Shown here piece after piece: positions 12,600-34,504 of a stretch of 64,000 nucleotides of DNA. The stretch is from Dendrophyllia cribrosa (lineage: Eukaryota > Cnidaria > Anthozoa > Scleractinia > Dendrophylliidae). The position numbers and the translations under genes were made by a program. Position 1 is the first letter of the stretch, and every line of letters begins with the position of its first letter. A model generated the notes under the pieces. The model saw only the letters and a list, made by a program, of their open reading frames with translations. It had not been told where the DNA came from and searched no databases. The stretch lies in the NCBI GenBank assembly GCA_024195265.1, contig JAJLRJ010000009.1:458501-522500 (forward strand), written 5' to 3'.

Positions 12600-13124
12600 C
12601 CCAAATTGAACTCGAAACCGTATGATTAGCTATACAAAGCTCTAAATGGATACTTCAGTGAATGTGGATGTAGCTCCGTTTTTGAATTTTTATTCCCAGG
12701 CTGACCCTTATCAACATGTAGGTTTAGACACGATGAGTGTTCTCTGAAGATGAACTTTGCTAGGATGACTAACTTTAAACACACTTATTTAATAGAATTG
12801 TAGAAATGTGGAATTCGTTACCCTTAGATGTTAGATTATTATCTAGTTTGGCAGCCTTCAAGATTGGAGTGAAAAAGTTTTTAATGCCATCATAATTTAA
12901 TGTTGGTTGGGGGGAGGGGGGGGGGGGGGGGGATTTGAGCTATTTTTATTATTTGTTATTACAATGGTGATCTGTCTTAGTATGGAGTATCATACTCTTT
13001 TACAGGTTATCCTCATAGCTTACGGCTTCTTATATTTTCATTCCCTTTTCTTGTTTGTAAGTTTGTGCCATTAAATTGTAACAAGAGAAAATAATTGAAT
13101 CTCTTGATTGTAATTAATAAAAAA
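12600..13124 (+). mobile_element. LINE 3' fragment (CR1/Jockey-like)
   Basis: The plus frame at about 12797-12895 reads RIVEMWNSLPLDVR, then LAAFKIGVKKFLM and a stop. This is the typical WNSLP...F...LK C-terminus of CR1/Jockey-type reverse transcriptase proteins. It is followed by a 3' UTR with a G-rich tract (about 12909-12932) and ends near an A-rich tail (about 13119-13126). The upstream coding part is decayed, and no full-length protein is present. Confidence 0.65.
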
Positions 13125-13179
13125 AGACAGCGCGCACTAACATAACGTTACAATCAACTAACAGTGGTAGCTTAGGTTC

Positions 13180-13930
13180 AACCCGGAGAAATGCGAAACA
13201 ATGCGCATATCCCACAATCTGTTAAGAGTGCGAAAGACCTGGGAGTCATTATCTCTTCTGACTTATCGTGGAGCGCTCGTGTTGACGCCGTCGTTATACA
13301 GGGCAAAGAAAATCCTAGGTGCAGTCCACAGAACACCGCTTGGGGCCCTCAAATCTAGAAGCTTTTTCTATCCTGTACAAGACCTTAGTGCGTCCTATCA
13401 TTGAATATGCCTCTCCGGTCTGGTGCCCCTACCTAGTCAAAGACATTATAGCACTTAAAAAAGTCCAGAGGAGAACATCACACTCGCGCTTGGCCAGAGA
13501 CGGGTAGAAATGGAGTACGAAGACCGTCTCAAAATCCTAAATTGTAACACCTTTGAGAAACGGAGACACCTCATCTCCCTTCTAGAATGTTATAAAATTG
13601 TATTTGGCCTAAGTAACTTGAACTTCAGTGACTTCTTTGAAGTAACTAAAAATAACCGCACTCGCGTTAACCATTCTTTTAAATTATTCATGAAAAGCGC
13701 GAAGTGTAATTCATACAAATATTCATTTTTTGTCCGCATTGTTCACGACTGGAACAACCTACCTCAGTGAAGTTCTAGGTTCTGTTAGTACTCATTGATG
13801 ACGTAACACTTGTGTTTGATAAACCAAACGGCTGGCAAGTTAAATAGGGAGGTGTTTAAATCCTCCTTCACTACACTTGACTTAAAAAAGGCAAAGGCCA
13901 AGGGCCTCAGCAGCTCATCTAAACGATGAA
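13180..13930 (+). pseudogene. Broken LINE reverse transcriptase C-terminal region
   Basis: Conserved blocks lie in different frames. AKDLGVIISSDLSWSARVDA (about 13225) is followed by AKKILGAVHRT (about 13300). Next come ILYKTLVRPIIEYASPVW (about 13376-13425) and a segment from EYEDRLKILNCNTFEKRRH to FFVRIVHDWNNLP (13513-13767), then VNREVFKSSFTTLDL (about 13840-13885). These are the domains after the catalytic core of CR1/Jockey-like LINEs. At least two frameshifts and a non-coding interruption between WNNLP and the terminal helix make it non-functional. Confidence 0.75.
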
Positions 13931-16155
13931 ACATTATCCCGGTGGCTGCTCTACTTTGCTTTTTGCTGTTGTTTGTTTTATAAGTGCTGCACCACCATGT
14001 AGTTCAATACACGGAAGGAGAATCTTATTGAATTGAAACAGTTTTTTATCTTCTCGTGATCATGAGAAAGAAAGGTTTCACACGACTAAGATACAACATA
14101 AACTTGGTGTGGTAACGGACTAAATTACAGACACATTAAAAAAGGCAAATTAAAACGGCATGCGACTACAATTGACAAATTTTATTGTACAGTTTAAAGC
14201 ATTTTATTTAACATTAGAACTATTTACAGCATAAATAAATTTCAATTTCTCTGAACATTTGTAAAATGTTTCTGGGGGAGGGGTTCTCTTTTACAGGCTA
14301 ATTTAAGAATTTTATTCGGTTAATTTAATAAATTCCAATGTATACGTTTTAAAATTTAACAAGTTTACAGTGTATGACATGCAATTTTCAACGATTCCTG
14401 TTCACTTGATTGATACTTTCAACTAAAAACTCTTACTCTAAACTTAAGCACTCTTACTCTAAACTTAAGCCTGTGAATACAGCTGATATACAAGCGTCTG
14501 TATTCGCAGGCTATCTCAACTTGGACTATAATGGAATATTCACTCAACAGTTGCATTTTACGCAATAGTCAATCGTCCAATGCTTAAAGTGACATCTCAG
14601 TAAAAGGAAGAAGTTTACTTCAACGGGTAGACTAAAGCATCATCCGTTTCTCAGTTCCCTGGGGGGCTCGGAGTGGAAAGGGGGGGGGGGGGGGGGGGGG
14701 GGGGGGCATGGCAAGGAAATGTCTGTCACTGTAATATTAAAAGGATTAATAAGCTATTTAATGGATTCAAAAGGTCACCTCCATGGGCTGTAGTTGTAGT
14801 TGTTGCATTTTTGTCCACTTTGTTTATTATGTGAACTGGGTTTTGAACTTTGGGAGTATGTTATTGGAAGACACAACAATGAATACTACATGTAGCCTTT
14901 TTGCAATCCGTTTCAGTAACATCTAGTTATGATCAACTGTATTCTTTTCCTAAATGTTTTTCTATTAATTTCAAACCAGGCTAAATCGTTTAATTAGCAT
15001 GACCGTTTTTGTACCCAGACCTGTCTGTTAGTGATCTGAGTTGAAATATTCTTTCACTGATAATAAAAATAATTTCTATCTGAAACCTTCCATATAATGT
15101 AATATATATATAGATGAATTGTCCATTTAAATTTCTTACATTTTCTTATTTACAGGGAACATCTTGGGTTGTTAAAATACTACTGGGAAAATATGTTGCA
15201 TGATGAAAATAGAAGCATTGTGTGACAGTAAGAATTCAATGAAACAACCCGAGGCTGGTGAGAATTTGCTTGTTGTTTTTAGGTCTTGAGAGATGCATAT
15301 TACAGGTCGCCTCTAGATCTCAGGAACTGAGGTGTGAAGAGAAAGGTAATGAAAAGCAAGAGAAATGGACAAATTGCAACATGGATTTTAAAATGGAATA
15401 AACATTAAGCACAAAAGAGGCACACAAAGCCATGCCCACTGCGCCTACCCACCTTCCCCTACTTTCTTGGTTTATGCTGCCAAGGTTTAAACACACATTT
15501 GGTAACACAAAGTTGGATCACATATAATTCAACTTCTTGTTGGTTCGGTATTTTTATGTTGCCCATGCTTGGTTAATGGAATATCTGCAACTTTCCTGCA
15601 ACCAATTTTCACTGGAAATTCAAATATCTCTACGACTTTAAGTTATACCTGAATTGTGCTTGGATACTAAAGAGTTTGTTATAAAAGAAATGTTTCCACA
15701 AAATGTGCCAAAATATAGATTTTCGAAAAGAATTTGAAATGAAGGTGCATTAATCATTGATATCAGCATCCGAGTTGCAGATTGTACAATTAAGGTAACA
15801 TAAACTGCTTCTTATATTAGCCCTGGGTTTATACAACTTCTTAAGGGTTGTTTGGCTGCAAGCAAAAAATATTGTGATAAAGAAGCATTGTTTTAGTTCA
15901 TTTGGTGTAAATTTGTTTAAAGAATTGCTGTTAAGGAGTTGTGGTGTGCTTATACATAGGACAGGGTATAACTTTAAACTGCATTGTTTTGTTACCAAAC
16001 TGATGGGCCTATAACCGGTCTTTGCTTGTAAGAGTGTTGGTTTCCAAGCAAATATGGAATTGGTGATTACTTGCTACTATTTTTCCTTCCCTGTAAGAAG
16101 CTGTGCGAATCAACATTCATGCTGCTGACCAGGTATAAACACGATTGTTGCCATA
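13931..16155. other. Intergenic, tail-to-tail between GCKR-like and RINT1
   Basis: No gene is recognised. A run of 27 G lies at 14680-14706. A 20-bp direct repeat (CTCTTACTCTAAACTTAAGC) occurs twice at about 14431-14470. The remainder is AT-rich with no family similarity that I can name. The RINT1 stop is at 16156-16158, so its 3' UTR probably lies in the upper end of this stretch. Confidence 0.5.
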
Positions 16156-27922
<11,767 letters not shown>

Positions 27923-27937
<15 letters not shown>

Positions 27938-28030
27938 TAGTTTTTTGAGGGGGACTGGAGACCAGTAGTAGCTGCCAACAACTTCCGGTGATAGCTCCCG
28001 CCATATGTGATTTCCACTTCCGGTGTTTGT
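27923..28030 (-). promoter_or_regulatory. RINT1 proximal promoter: YY1-type and ETS-type motifs
   Basis: On the gene strand CAAGATGGCG (27923-27932) overlaps the second possible start codon (MANEDED), a position where YY1 sites are often found in housekeeping genes. Two identical ACTTCCGGTG boxes (27981-27990 and 28016-28025 on the plus strand) match the ETS/GABP consensus, 44 and 79 bp upstream of the first ATG. No TATA box is seen. Confidence 0.6.
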
Positions 28031-28074
28031 TTTCTAGAGAAACTGTGGTGCTGCGTCGGTGGGGGAATGAAACA

Positions 28075-28265
28075 CGAGAATTTAGTTTTATCGACTGAGT
28101 CGATAAGGTAAATTGACCACCGTAAAAAGATTCAAGTAGCTGACGTTTCGAGCGCTAGCCCTTCGTCGCTCCGACGAAGGGCTAGCGCTCGAAACGTCAG
28201 CTACTTGAATCTTTTTACGGTGGTCAATTTACCTTATCGACTCAGTCCATAAAACTAAATTCTCG
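28075..28265. repeat. Near-perfect 191-bp palindrome upstream of RINT1
   Basis: Arms of 94 bp (28075-28168 and 28172-28265) are reverse complements with about one mismatch, around a 3-bp centre (CTC). The centre is CCCTTCGTCG CTC CGACGAAGGG, flanked by CTAGCGCTCGAAACGTCAGC. It begins 138 bp upstream of the RINT1 start codon. Single strands could form a long hairpin. Similar GCTCGAAACGTCAGC sequences occur, as I recall, in terminal regions of Penelope-like elements, so an inverted terminal pair is one explanation. Confidence 0.9.
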
Positions 28266-28458
28266 TATATTGCAGAATACCCGGCTCATTAAACATCCAA
28301 CTTAAGAACTGCTCCCGCAGTCCCGCAGGTAGTTGTCAAAATGATAACAACTCCGCACATGTATATTCCTCGTTCTAGAAGCGTGTTGCGCGAAAGGTAG
28401 CTGGATTGCACAGATATTCCTCTTTCTAAACGCGAGTTACACCAAAGGTAAATGGACT

Positions 28459-29114
28459 CCCGGCCTGTTAAATCGATGACAATCGATCATCGGAAATCCA
28501 ATCGATCAATCGATATCAATCGATAAAATTAGTTAATTGATATCGATTGATATCGGCCAATCGATGATCAATCGATAATCACAAAAAAAATGTCCCGCAA
28601 ATTATCGATTTTATCGATTTTTGCGTGTTTTCTCGGAGCTCGCCTGTAACAAAATTCCGAACACAATGTCTAGTCAAGACACGCCGCATCGCGAGCGGGA
28701 AGTTACCCTTGTGATATCCGATGTCGTCGTGAAAGAGTACCAGGAGTGTTCATTTACTGTTGCAATTGGTGACAACATCTCCACAAGCAAGAAAAGGGGA
28801 GATCGTGGCAATGCTTTTAAGATGACTGATGATCGCGGACAACTTTGCCACCTACAGAGGGATTTAGTCGCTCCGCTTTCAAAAACCGTTTCCAGTGTTA
28901 GTCTTGTTATGTTGCTGTCCATAAAACCCGGGATCGATAGCAATCGATAAAATCGATATCAATTAATCGATTTTATTGAAAATCGATGGTCAATCGAATT
29001 ATCATAAAAACATACGCCATCGATTAATCATCGATTTCCAATATCAATCGATTAATTGGCATCGATTGATATCGATTTCATCGATCATCGATTTTATTGA
29101 CTTAACAGGCCGGG
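28459..29114. mobile_element. DNA element with CCCGGCCTGTTAA ends and ATCGAT-rich arms
   Basis: The terminal inverted repeat CCCGGCCTGTTAA (28459-28471) is matched by TTAACAGGCCGGG (29102-29114). Immediately outside lie ATGGACT (left) and ATGGAGT (right), a likely 7-8-bp target-site duplication with one difference. Inside each end, about 150-180 bp is packed with ATCGAT/TATCGATTG motifs. The core (about 28620-28930) has ordinary coding-like composition and an open frame. It contains no transposase. Confidence 0.65.
28666..28950 (+). CDS. Open frame inside the ATCGAT element, unknown product
   Basis: An ATG at 28666 (MSSQDTPHREREVTLVIS...) opens about 94 codons, ending within the right ATCGAT-rich arm. 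The first 75 or so residues look like ordinary soluble protein (VVVKEYQECSFTVAIGD, MTDDRGQLCHLQRDLVAPL); the tail is arm sequence. The composition differs sharply from the flanking arms, and an overlapping minus frame is also open. It could be a captured host exon, a decayed element gene or chance. I recognise no family. Confidence 0.3.
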   Translation: MSSQDTPHREREVTLVISDVVVKEYQECSFTVAIGDNISTSKKRGDRGNAFKMTDDRGQLCHLQRDLVAPLSKTVSSVSLVMLLSIKPGIDSNR

Positions 29115-29169
29115 ATGGAGTACACGGATATTTCTCGTTCTAAAATTAAAGCTTGTTGCGCGAAAGGTG

Positions 29170-29310
29170 GCGCATTCATCGACTGCGGGACTGCAGGACT
29201 GCGGAAGCACTCGTTTTACTAACACTTAAATATTCATCGACTACGGGACTGCAGGAGCACTCGTTTTACTAACACTTAAATATTCATCGACTATGGGACT
29301 GCGGGAGCAT
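29170..29310. repeat. 50-58-bp tandem repeat, 3 copies
   Basis: CATCGACTRCGGGACTGC units start at 29177, 29235 and 29285, joined by GCACTCGTTTTACTAACACT and TAAATATT. Nearby, a second short direct repeat (TTCTCGTTCTAAA...GTTGCGCGAAAGGT) lies on both sides of the ATCGAT element, at about 28370-28400 and 29130-29170. Confidence 0.8.
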
Positions 29311-29916
29311 TCATCTCACGGACTTACACTATTTTAAACATAGTTTGGTGACTGCGGGACCGCGGGAGCAGTACATGTCGTACATCAGTGCAGTTGGAAA
29401 TTGGCCGGGTATTCTGCAATCGCTCCGGCAGCTGGTTCCACGGACGAATTTTGTTCCAAGACCACGTGTTTACATGGATCCGTGCAAATTCTGTTACAGA
29501 TTGCAGTGGTGTTTACACGGAACTTGCACACTTAGCCGTTCAAAAATTCGTCCAGTTCCGCCGGTCCCGTGTAACGCAAGGTGGAACCGTGCAAGTTTTT
29601 GTCCGTGCAAAAATTTGTCCGGACCCGTGTAAACGGGGCCTAAATAACAAAAAGAGTTGTGTTTGTTACTGTAGAGGGCTGCTCAATCTTGATTGAAATG
29701 ACTACTTGTCTTCTCGGTTTATAGGCATTATTATAATATAAACATGGGGTGGAAAAATTACTAATATAAGAAGGGCTATCTAGCCAGTCCATAGAAGCCA
29801 AGGTGAGGCATGAGCCGTAAGATACAGATTTGCCTATATGAGAAGTGTTCTTAGGGCATCAAAACTGGCGTTCTCGAGTTCAAAGAATTATTCGATGAGA
29901 GGTACTGATATCCTTA

Positions 29917-30489
29917 GACCTGGGGCAAACGTCGAATCTAAGTCGCGTCGAATTTATTAAAAATAGGTTGGACAAAGAGTCGACTTAATTCCAGCGTGGT
30001 AGCAAACGTCGGACCTGCGTCAATCCCATTTCACAAGTTGCACTTCATTAAAACACGGGAATAAGCACGCGTCCCCGTGCTATAGAGCGTTTTCACTTGA
30101 CGTCATAGCCGCCATATTGGTGTTCCCGTACAAAAGAATTTTAATTAACTTCTTTTTGTTCTTTTGTTGTCAGGGGGGGAAATAGCGTTTGGCAGATGGG
30201 GGAGTCGGTATTTTTGTGACGTTTGCTCAGTCCATCACATTTGAATCAATTATTTTTTAATTTGCATAATTTATGAATTGAGTTCAGCGCGAGTTTAGAA
30301 CGGCGTTTGCTGAAACGCCGAACCACTGTCGCATTATCCGACTTGGCAAGTCGAACTTATGCTGGAGTCGAACCAATTAATTTGAGTCGAACTTAATTGC
30401 GGCAGACGTCGCACCATTCATGCGCCTATTTCAAAATTCATAGGTTCGACGAATTAAGTTCGACTAAGATTCGACGTTTGCCCCAGGCC
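29917..30489. mobile_element. MITE with CCTGGGGCAAACGTCGAATC inverted ends
   Basis: GACCTGGGGCAAACGTCGAA on the left pairs with TTCGACGTTTGCCCCAGGCC on the right. The TIR extends about 30 bp and the body is 573 bp. It is flanked by TTA on both sides (29914-29916 and 30490-30492), a 3-bp target-site duplication as in PIF/Harbinger elements. TCGAACTTAA-type motifs repeat inside. The right end abuts a LINE fragment. Confidence 0.8.
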
Positions 30490-30499
30490 TTAGTCTTCC

Positions 30500-31218
30500 T
30501 AAACCTGTTACTACAAGAAAGTCTCTTCAGCCATTGGTGCATTGAAACGTGTACGACCTTTTATTCCGACGGATGTTGCAGTTTAAATTTACAATGCTTA
30601 AATATTACCACATTTTGATTACTGCAGCCCGGTTTGGGATAGTATGAGGGGCTGTTTGAGTGATAAATTACAAAAATTACAAAATCGCGCTGCCAGAGTA
30701 ATTACTCAATCACCTTTTGATACGAGCTCCAACCTCCTTCTCGCGATGCTTAAGTGGGAGAAGCTGTCTCTTCGTCGTAAAAAGCAGAAAGCTTTAATTA
30801 TGTATAAAACATTGAATGAACTTGCCCCAGACTATCTTCAATGTCTCTTCACTCAACGTCACGTTAATGATTATAACCTAAGAAATCTTGAAGGAAAGCT
30901 TTCGCTGCCCAAGCCAAATACTAATTACCTAAAACGAAGTTTTTGCTACAGCGGGGCCTGTTTGTGGAACAACTTGCCCCAAGATTTAAAAAGCGTTTGT
31001 TCTATTGGGCAGTTTAAACGGGGTATTAAGAAAGTATCTGAGATATCGGATTCCCACACGGCAATCATGTAAAGCAGTTGTGCAAGTTTTAATTTTTAAT
31101 TATTAACTTAACTGATGATTCTCCGTGTTTAAATAGATTTACATTACATTACATTACATTACATTACATTACATTACATTACATTACATTACATTACATT
31201 ACATTACATTACATTACA
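30500..31218 (+). pseudogene. LINE C-terminal fragment with ATTAC-repeat tail
   Basis: In one plus frame: AIGALKRVRPFIPTDVAV, stop, IYNA, stop, ILPHFDYCSPVWDSM, then a 142-codon open stretch to TAA at 31070-31072. That stretch includes LQNRAARVITQSPFD, MLKWEKLSLRRKKQKALIMY and CYSGACLWNNLPQDLKSV. This is the C-terminal region of a CR1-like LINE, with two in-frame stops upstream. The 3' end runs into about 16 copies of ATTAC (31140-31217), a microsatellite tail consistent with this LINE group. The PHFDYCSPVW block is well preserved. Confidence 0.85.
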
Positions 31219-31237
31219 CTACTACTTATTGCTTAAA

Positions 31238-31351
31238 TTCTTTAGTTACGCTGCTACTAAATCCTGGAAAGCGTTGCCTGACAAACTGAGAACCCTTTCG
31301 TCTCAGCATGATTTTATTTTAGCAATTCGTAGATACAGATTAATTAATTAA
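31238..31351 (+). pseudogene. Second, short LINE C-terminal remnant
   Basis: The plus frame reads FSYAATKSWKALPDKLRTLS, then FILAIRRYRLIN and stop. This is the W..LP..LR...F...LK terminus of a different LINE copy, placed right after the ATTAC tail of the previous element. Confidence 0.6.
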
Positions 31352-31479
31352 TCGTATTAAGAGTTAAATATGAGAGTTAAACATTTTCTTCAGTTAGTGT
31401 ATACCATGGTTTATCTTATTTTAGGATTTTATTTGTTTCTCAGAGATACTAGCCTATTTTTGGCTACTATGAAATTCCA

Positions 31480-31807
31480 GATGAAATAAAGTTTTATGTA
31501 TGTTATTTAGTTCCTTGGTACCTGATATAAGAGGGCAGCAGTATTCCAGGCGTGGTATGGCATAGGTTTTGTATAACGAGACAAGTGTATCTATGGGAGC
31601 CAGTCGTTTAAGTTTACGGAGTGCGGAGATCTTCGCGTAGGCTTTTTTAGACTTGCTTTCACATGTGGTTTGAAAGATAAGGTTCTGTTGAGGGTAACGC
31701 CTAGTATTTTGAGAGTAGGAAGAATCTTGATTGACTGCATATTTTAATACGGAAGTTATAATCATACTGAGATCTCCCCTGTGCTGTGGCCTGTGATTCT
31801 GTGGCAT
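31480..31807 (-). pseudogene. LINE fragment, opposite strand
   Basis: The minus frame gives PTLKILGVTLNRTLSFKPHV (about 31770-31700) and, after one frameshift, KISALRKLKRLAPIDTLVSL and YKTYAIPRLEYCCPLISGT (about 31640-31500). These are the post-catalytic blocks of a CR1/Jockey-type LINE. The fragment is truncated at both ends. Confidence 0.75.
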
Positions 31808-32764
31808 TCACCTGTAAAAAGTTTCCAGTGAACTAGGATTTAAACCTATTCAAGTTATATTCGACAACAGCGGGACATATGTCAGAAGAATATTGCGTAG
31901 TATCATCATATGGACGGAGAGGTTACCGCAGCACCAAGAAATATCTAAATTGTTTAATCTACACTTGAGTGGCGACTATTTCATGTAATACATTTTTAGA
32001 AATGAGAGATGTTCATATTATTTTTGCGTTTTTGAGAGCCGGGTACGCATGTAGGCAATTAGAACTGACTGGCGGCGGGGGAGGGTTACAAGTCTGAGAA
32101 AGGAAGTCCAAATCCGTTCGGCAGGGTTGACAGCTTGGTCCAGCTTGGTTAACAGGTGCAGCTAGAGGGAAACATTTTACACAGCAGGCTGGACCCAGAA
32201 TGTTGTACAGCAACAGTTTATCAATACTCCAGGATTAGCTTGAGCTATGTTGGTTGGGTATTGTTCCCCTGGTTAGCCCAACAATGCCCAATTGGTCTAC
32301 CGAGAGATCTGGCAAAAAAAAGCTCCAGGTCACCCGGAAGGTGGGTAGACTGTAATACAACGCGTTTTTTGCGCGGATCTGCGAAAAGCGGCTTTATCTA
32401 CATCCCTTTACTGTTTATTCATGTTACTGGACAAAAACGATACGTAAATGTAATCACTTACAATTATTTATTTTACAATATCCTTTATCGTTACATCGTG
32501 TATTCCGAAAGGGTTAATTAAATAGAACTTGTTTTCCCGTGAACAACTATATACTATCGCCACATTTAAATTAAAGATAAAAGTAACCCCAAACTTTAGA
32601 TTCCATTAAAAAAAAAACCGGCGAGTACAAAGCTCAAGATATGGTCAATTACTGTTATGTTAACCCGTACCCAGAAATTTTCAATAAAACCCTTCAATAA
32701 ACGAATTCTATGGATATAAACACTGGTTCAATTATGCACGCGTGTCCCCCTCCCCATAACACCA

Positions 32765-32789
32765 CCCCCCCCCCCCCCCCCCCCCCCCC
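32765..32789. repeat. 25-bp C run
   Basis: Uninterrupted C homopolymer, 25 bp upstream of an inverted-repeat element. Confidence 0.95.
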
Positions 32790-32813
32790 TACCCCTCCTC
32801 ATCCCCTCCACAC

Positions 32814-33051
32814 AATAGACCATTTTGCAGTTGTGTGTTTGGTGACCTGGCCTTTGAATGGAAGCGAGGCTGGAGGTGACCTTGTTTTGATACAGACCTT
32901 AATGCTTTCCACATGTTAATGTTTTTCTCACGCTAACTAGCTAAGTTTACATATGAAAAGTACTGAGTTCTGTATCATAACAAGGTTAACTCCAGCCTCG
33001 CTTCCATTCGAAGGCCAGGTCACCAACTACACAACTGTAAAATGGTCTATT
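32814..33051. mobile_element. Foldback MITE, 238 bp
   Basis: AATAGACCATTTTGCAGTTG on the left pairs with CAACTGTAAAATGGTCTATT on the right. The arms continue for about 85 bp (GGTGACCTGGCCTT; GAATGGAAGCGAGGCTGGAG against CTCCAGCCTCGCTTCCATTC) around a loop of about 60 bp. There is no coding capacity. Confidence 0.85.
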
Positions 33052-33908
33052 TGCATAAACCTGCGTATTAACAGGTGTCGACAACGCGATTTCAAGGACT
33101 CGCGTGCGAGGGTCACGCGCAAAAACGGTGAGGGGAGTGGGGGCAAGTGCCCCTTGCGGCGTCTACTTGGAGTTTATTCCTCTCGCATTCTCGGTCTGCC
33201 CCAACGTGTTCCTAGCCTCTTGGTGGATATCTTGTTCAATAATTTATCCTTTTCTTAATATGCTATTTACCCGATTCTGATTGGCTCAATCGTCACTGTC
33301 TGTTCGCTAATACAGGCAATATGACAACTCGTTTGCCTTTTCTGTGTCCGAGTAGACAAGACGGCTTATGTACCTCAATAGCTATTCGCTCATAAAAACT
33401 TGAACTTGTGCTATGATTGTTAATAAGTACGCACACGAAAGAAAACATTGACCAACTATTTGCAACTGACAACCTGACTGATAAACAGACACCATCTGTA
33501 AAAACAGACACCATTTGTTAAAAAACGAACAAAAGCATGTCTTATCATTACTTTCGTATTGCTGACGACCGTTGCATGCGACTTTTGTAGCGCACCAAAA
33601 CCTTATCAACTTCACTGCTGTAACAGTCTTCGAGTTTATGATGTGTAAATGTTTTTTTTAAATGTTTCAAAATCTTACATTTTGCGCGTCGTATAAACGT
33701 GACGATCGCAGGCTAGCTTTGTCGTAGCTTTGTCGTAAGCAACACAACAGTTAGGTTTGGTTGACGATCAGTAACCGTCACCTCTGTGGGTGTAAATTAT
33801 GTTTAAAAGGACTAGAATTACTAATGGGTGTCATTTTGCGTCAGGGTGGATGCAGTTAGTTAACTAAGATTGTCTCTATCTGCTAGTGTTCACTCCAACA
33901 AGGTTTTG

Positions 33909-34470
33909 TCATCTTGTAGCTCCAAGAAGCTCTTGAATCTGAAAAAAGAAGAAAGGGGTTGATCTCCTTTGTAAAGTACGTTTTTGGTCGTATGAACTGG
34001 CCATTGCTTATTTCATTACGCTAACGACATTAGTGGAACTAGCGTACGGACGTAACCAAACGTAGAACTGATAGGTTATCCTGTAAAAATATTCGCGTTA
34101 TTATTATTATTTTTTTTTTTCATAATAATCTGAACTTTATTAATAACCAAGCTAACTAAAAAAATCTTATTTTACAATTAATTTTACTTAAAAAACTATT
34201 CAGTCCAAACACTATTTACATTATTCCTTTCAATTAATAATTCTCAAACAATCTTACGTTTACAATTATTGATCTACTAGAATGCTAAAAATATTCATAT
34301 AAAAATATTCATAATTACAACCCGCACTTATTATTATTATTATTATTATGAGGAATTTTTCACAGGGTTTTTTCCCTGGGGCAATATGTCCAGTCAGGTC
34401 TCCTCCCAAGACCTTAGACTTCCATCACTTTCCTTAGGATATGTGCCGATCCAAGGAGAGCCGATTTTTG

Positions 34471-34504
<34 letters not shown>

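Larger units (their letters stand above)
31808..33908. other. Intergenic between RINT1 promoter region and TMF1 3' end
   Basis: It holds a 25-bp C run (32765-32789) and an inverted-repeat element (32814-33051), listed separately. Otherwise I see no coding similarity or RNA gene. The TMF1 3' UTR should extend leftward from 33908. Confidence 0.5.

Noticed and set aside
28674..28943. Minus-strand frame within the ATCGAT element
   Set aside because: It overlaps the plus-strand frame that has the better start context and more protein-like composition. It cannot be excluded but is not separately supported.
29345..29696. Overlapping plus-strand frames of about 100 codons with Cys/Arg-rich peptides
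   Set aside because: The sequence repeats TTTGTCC and CCGTGTAAACG motifs in direct and inverted form, typical of a MITE end; the peptides match no family I know.
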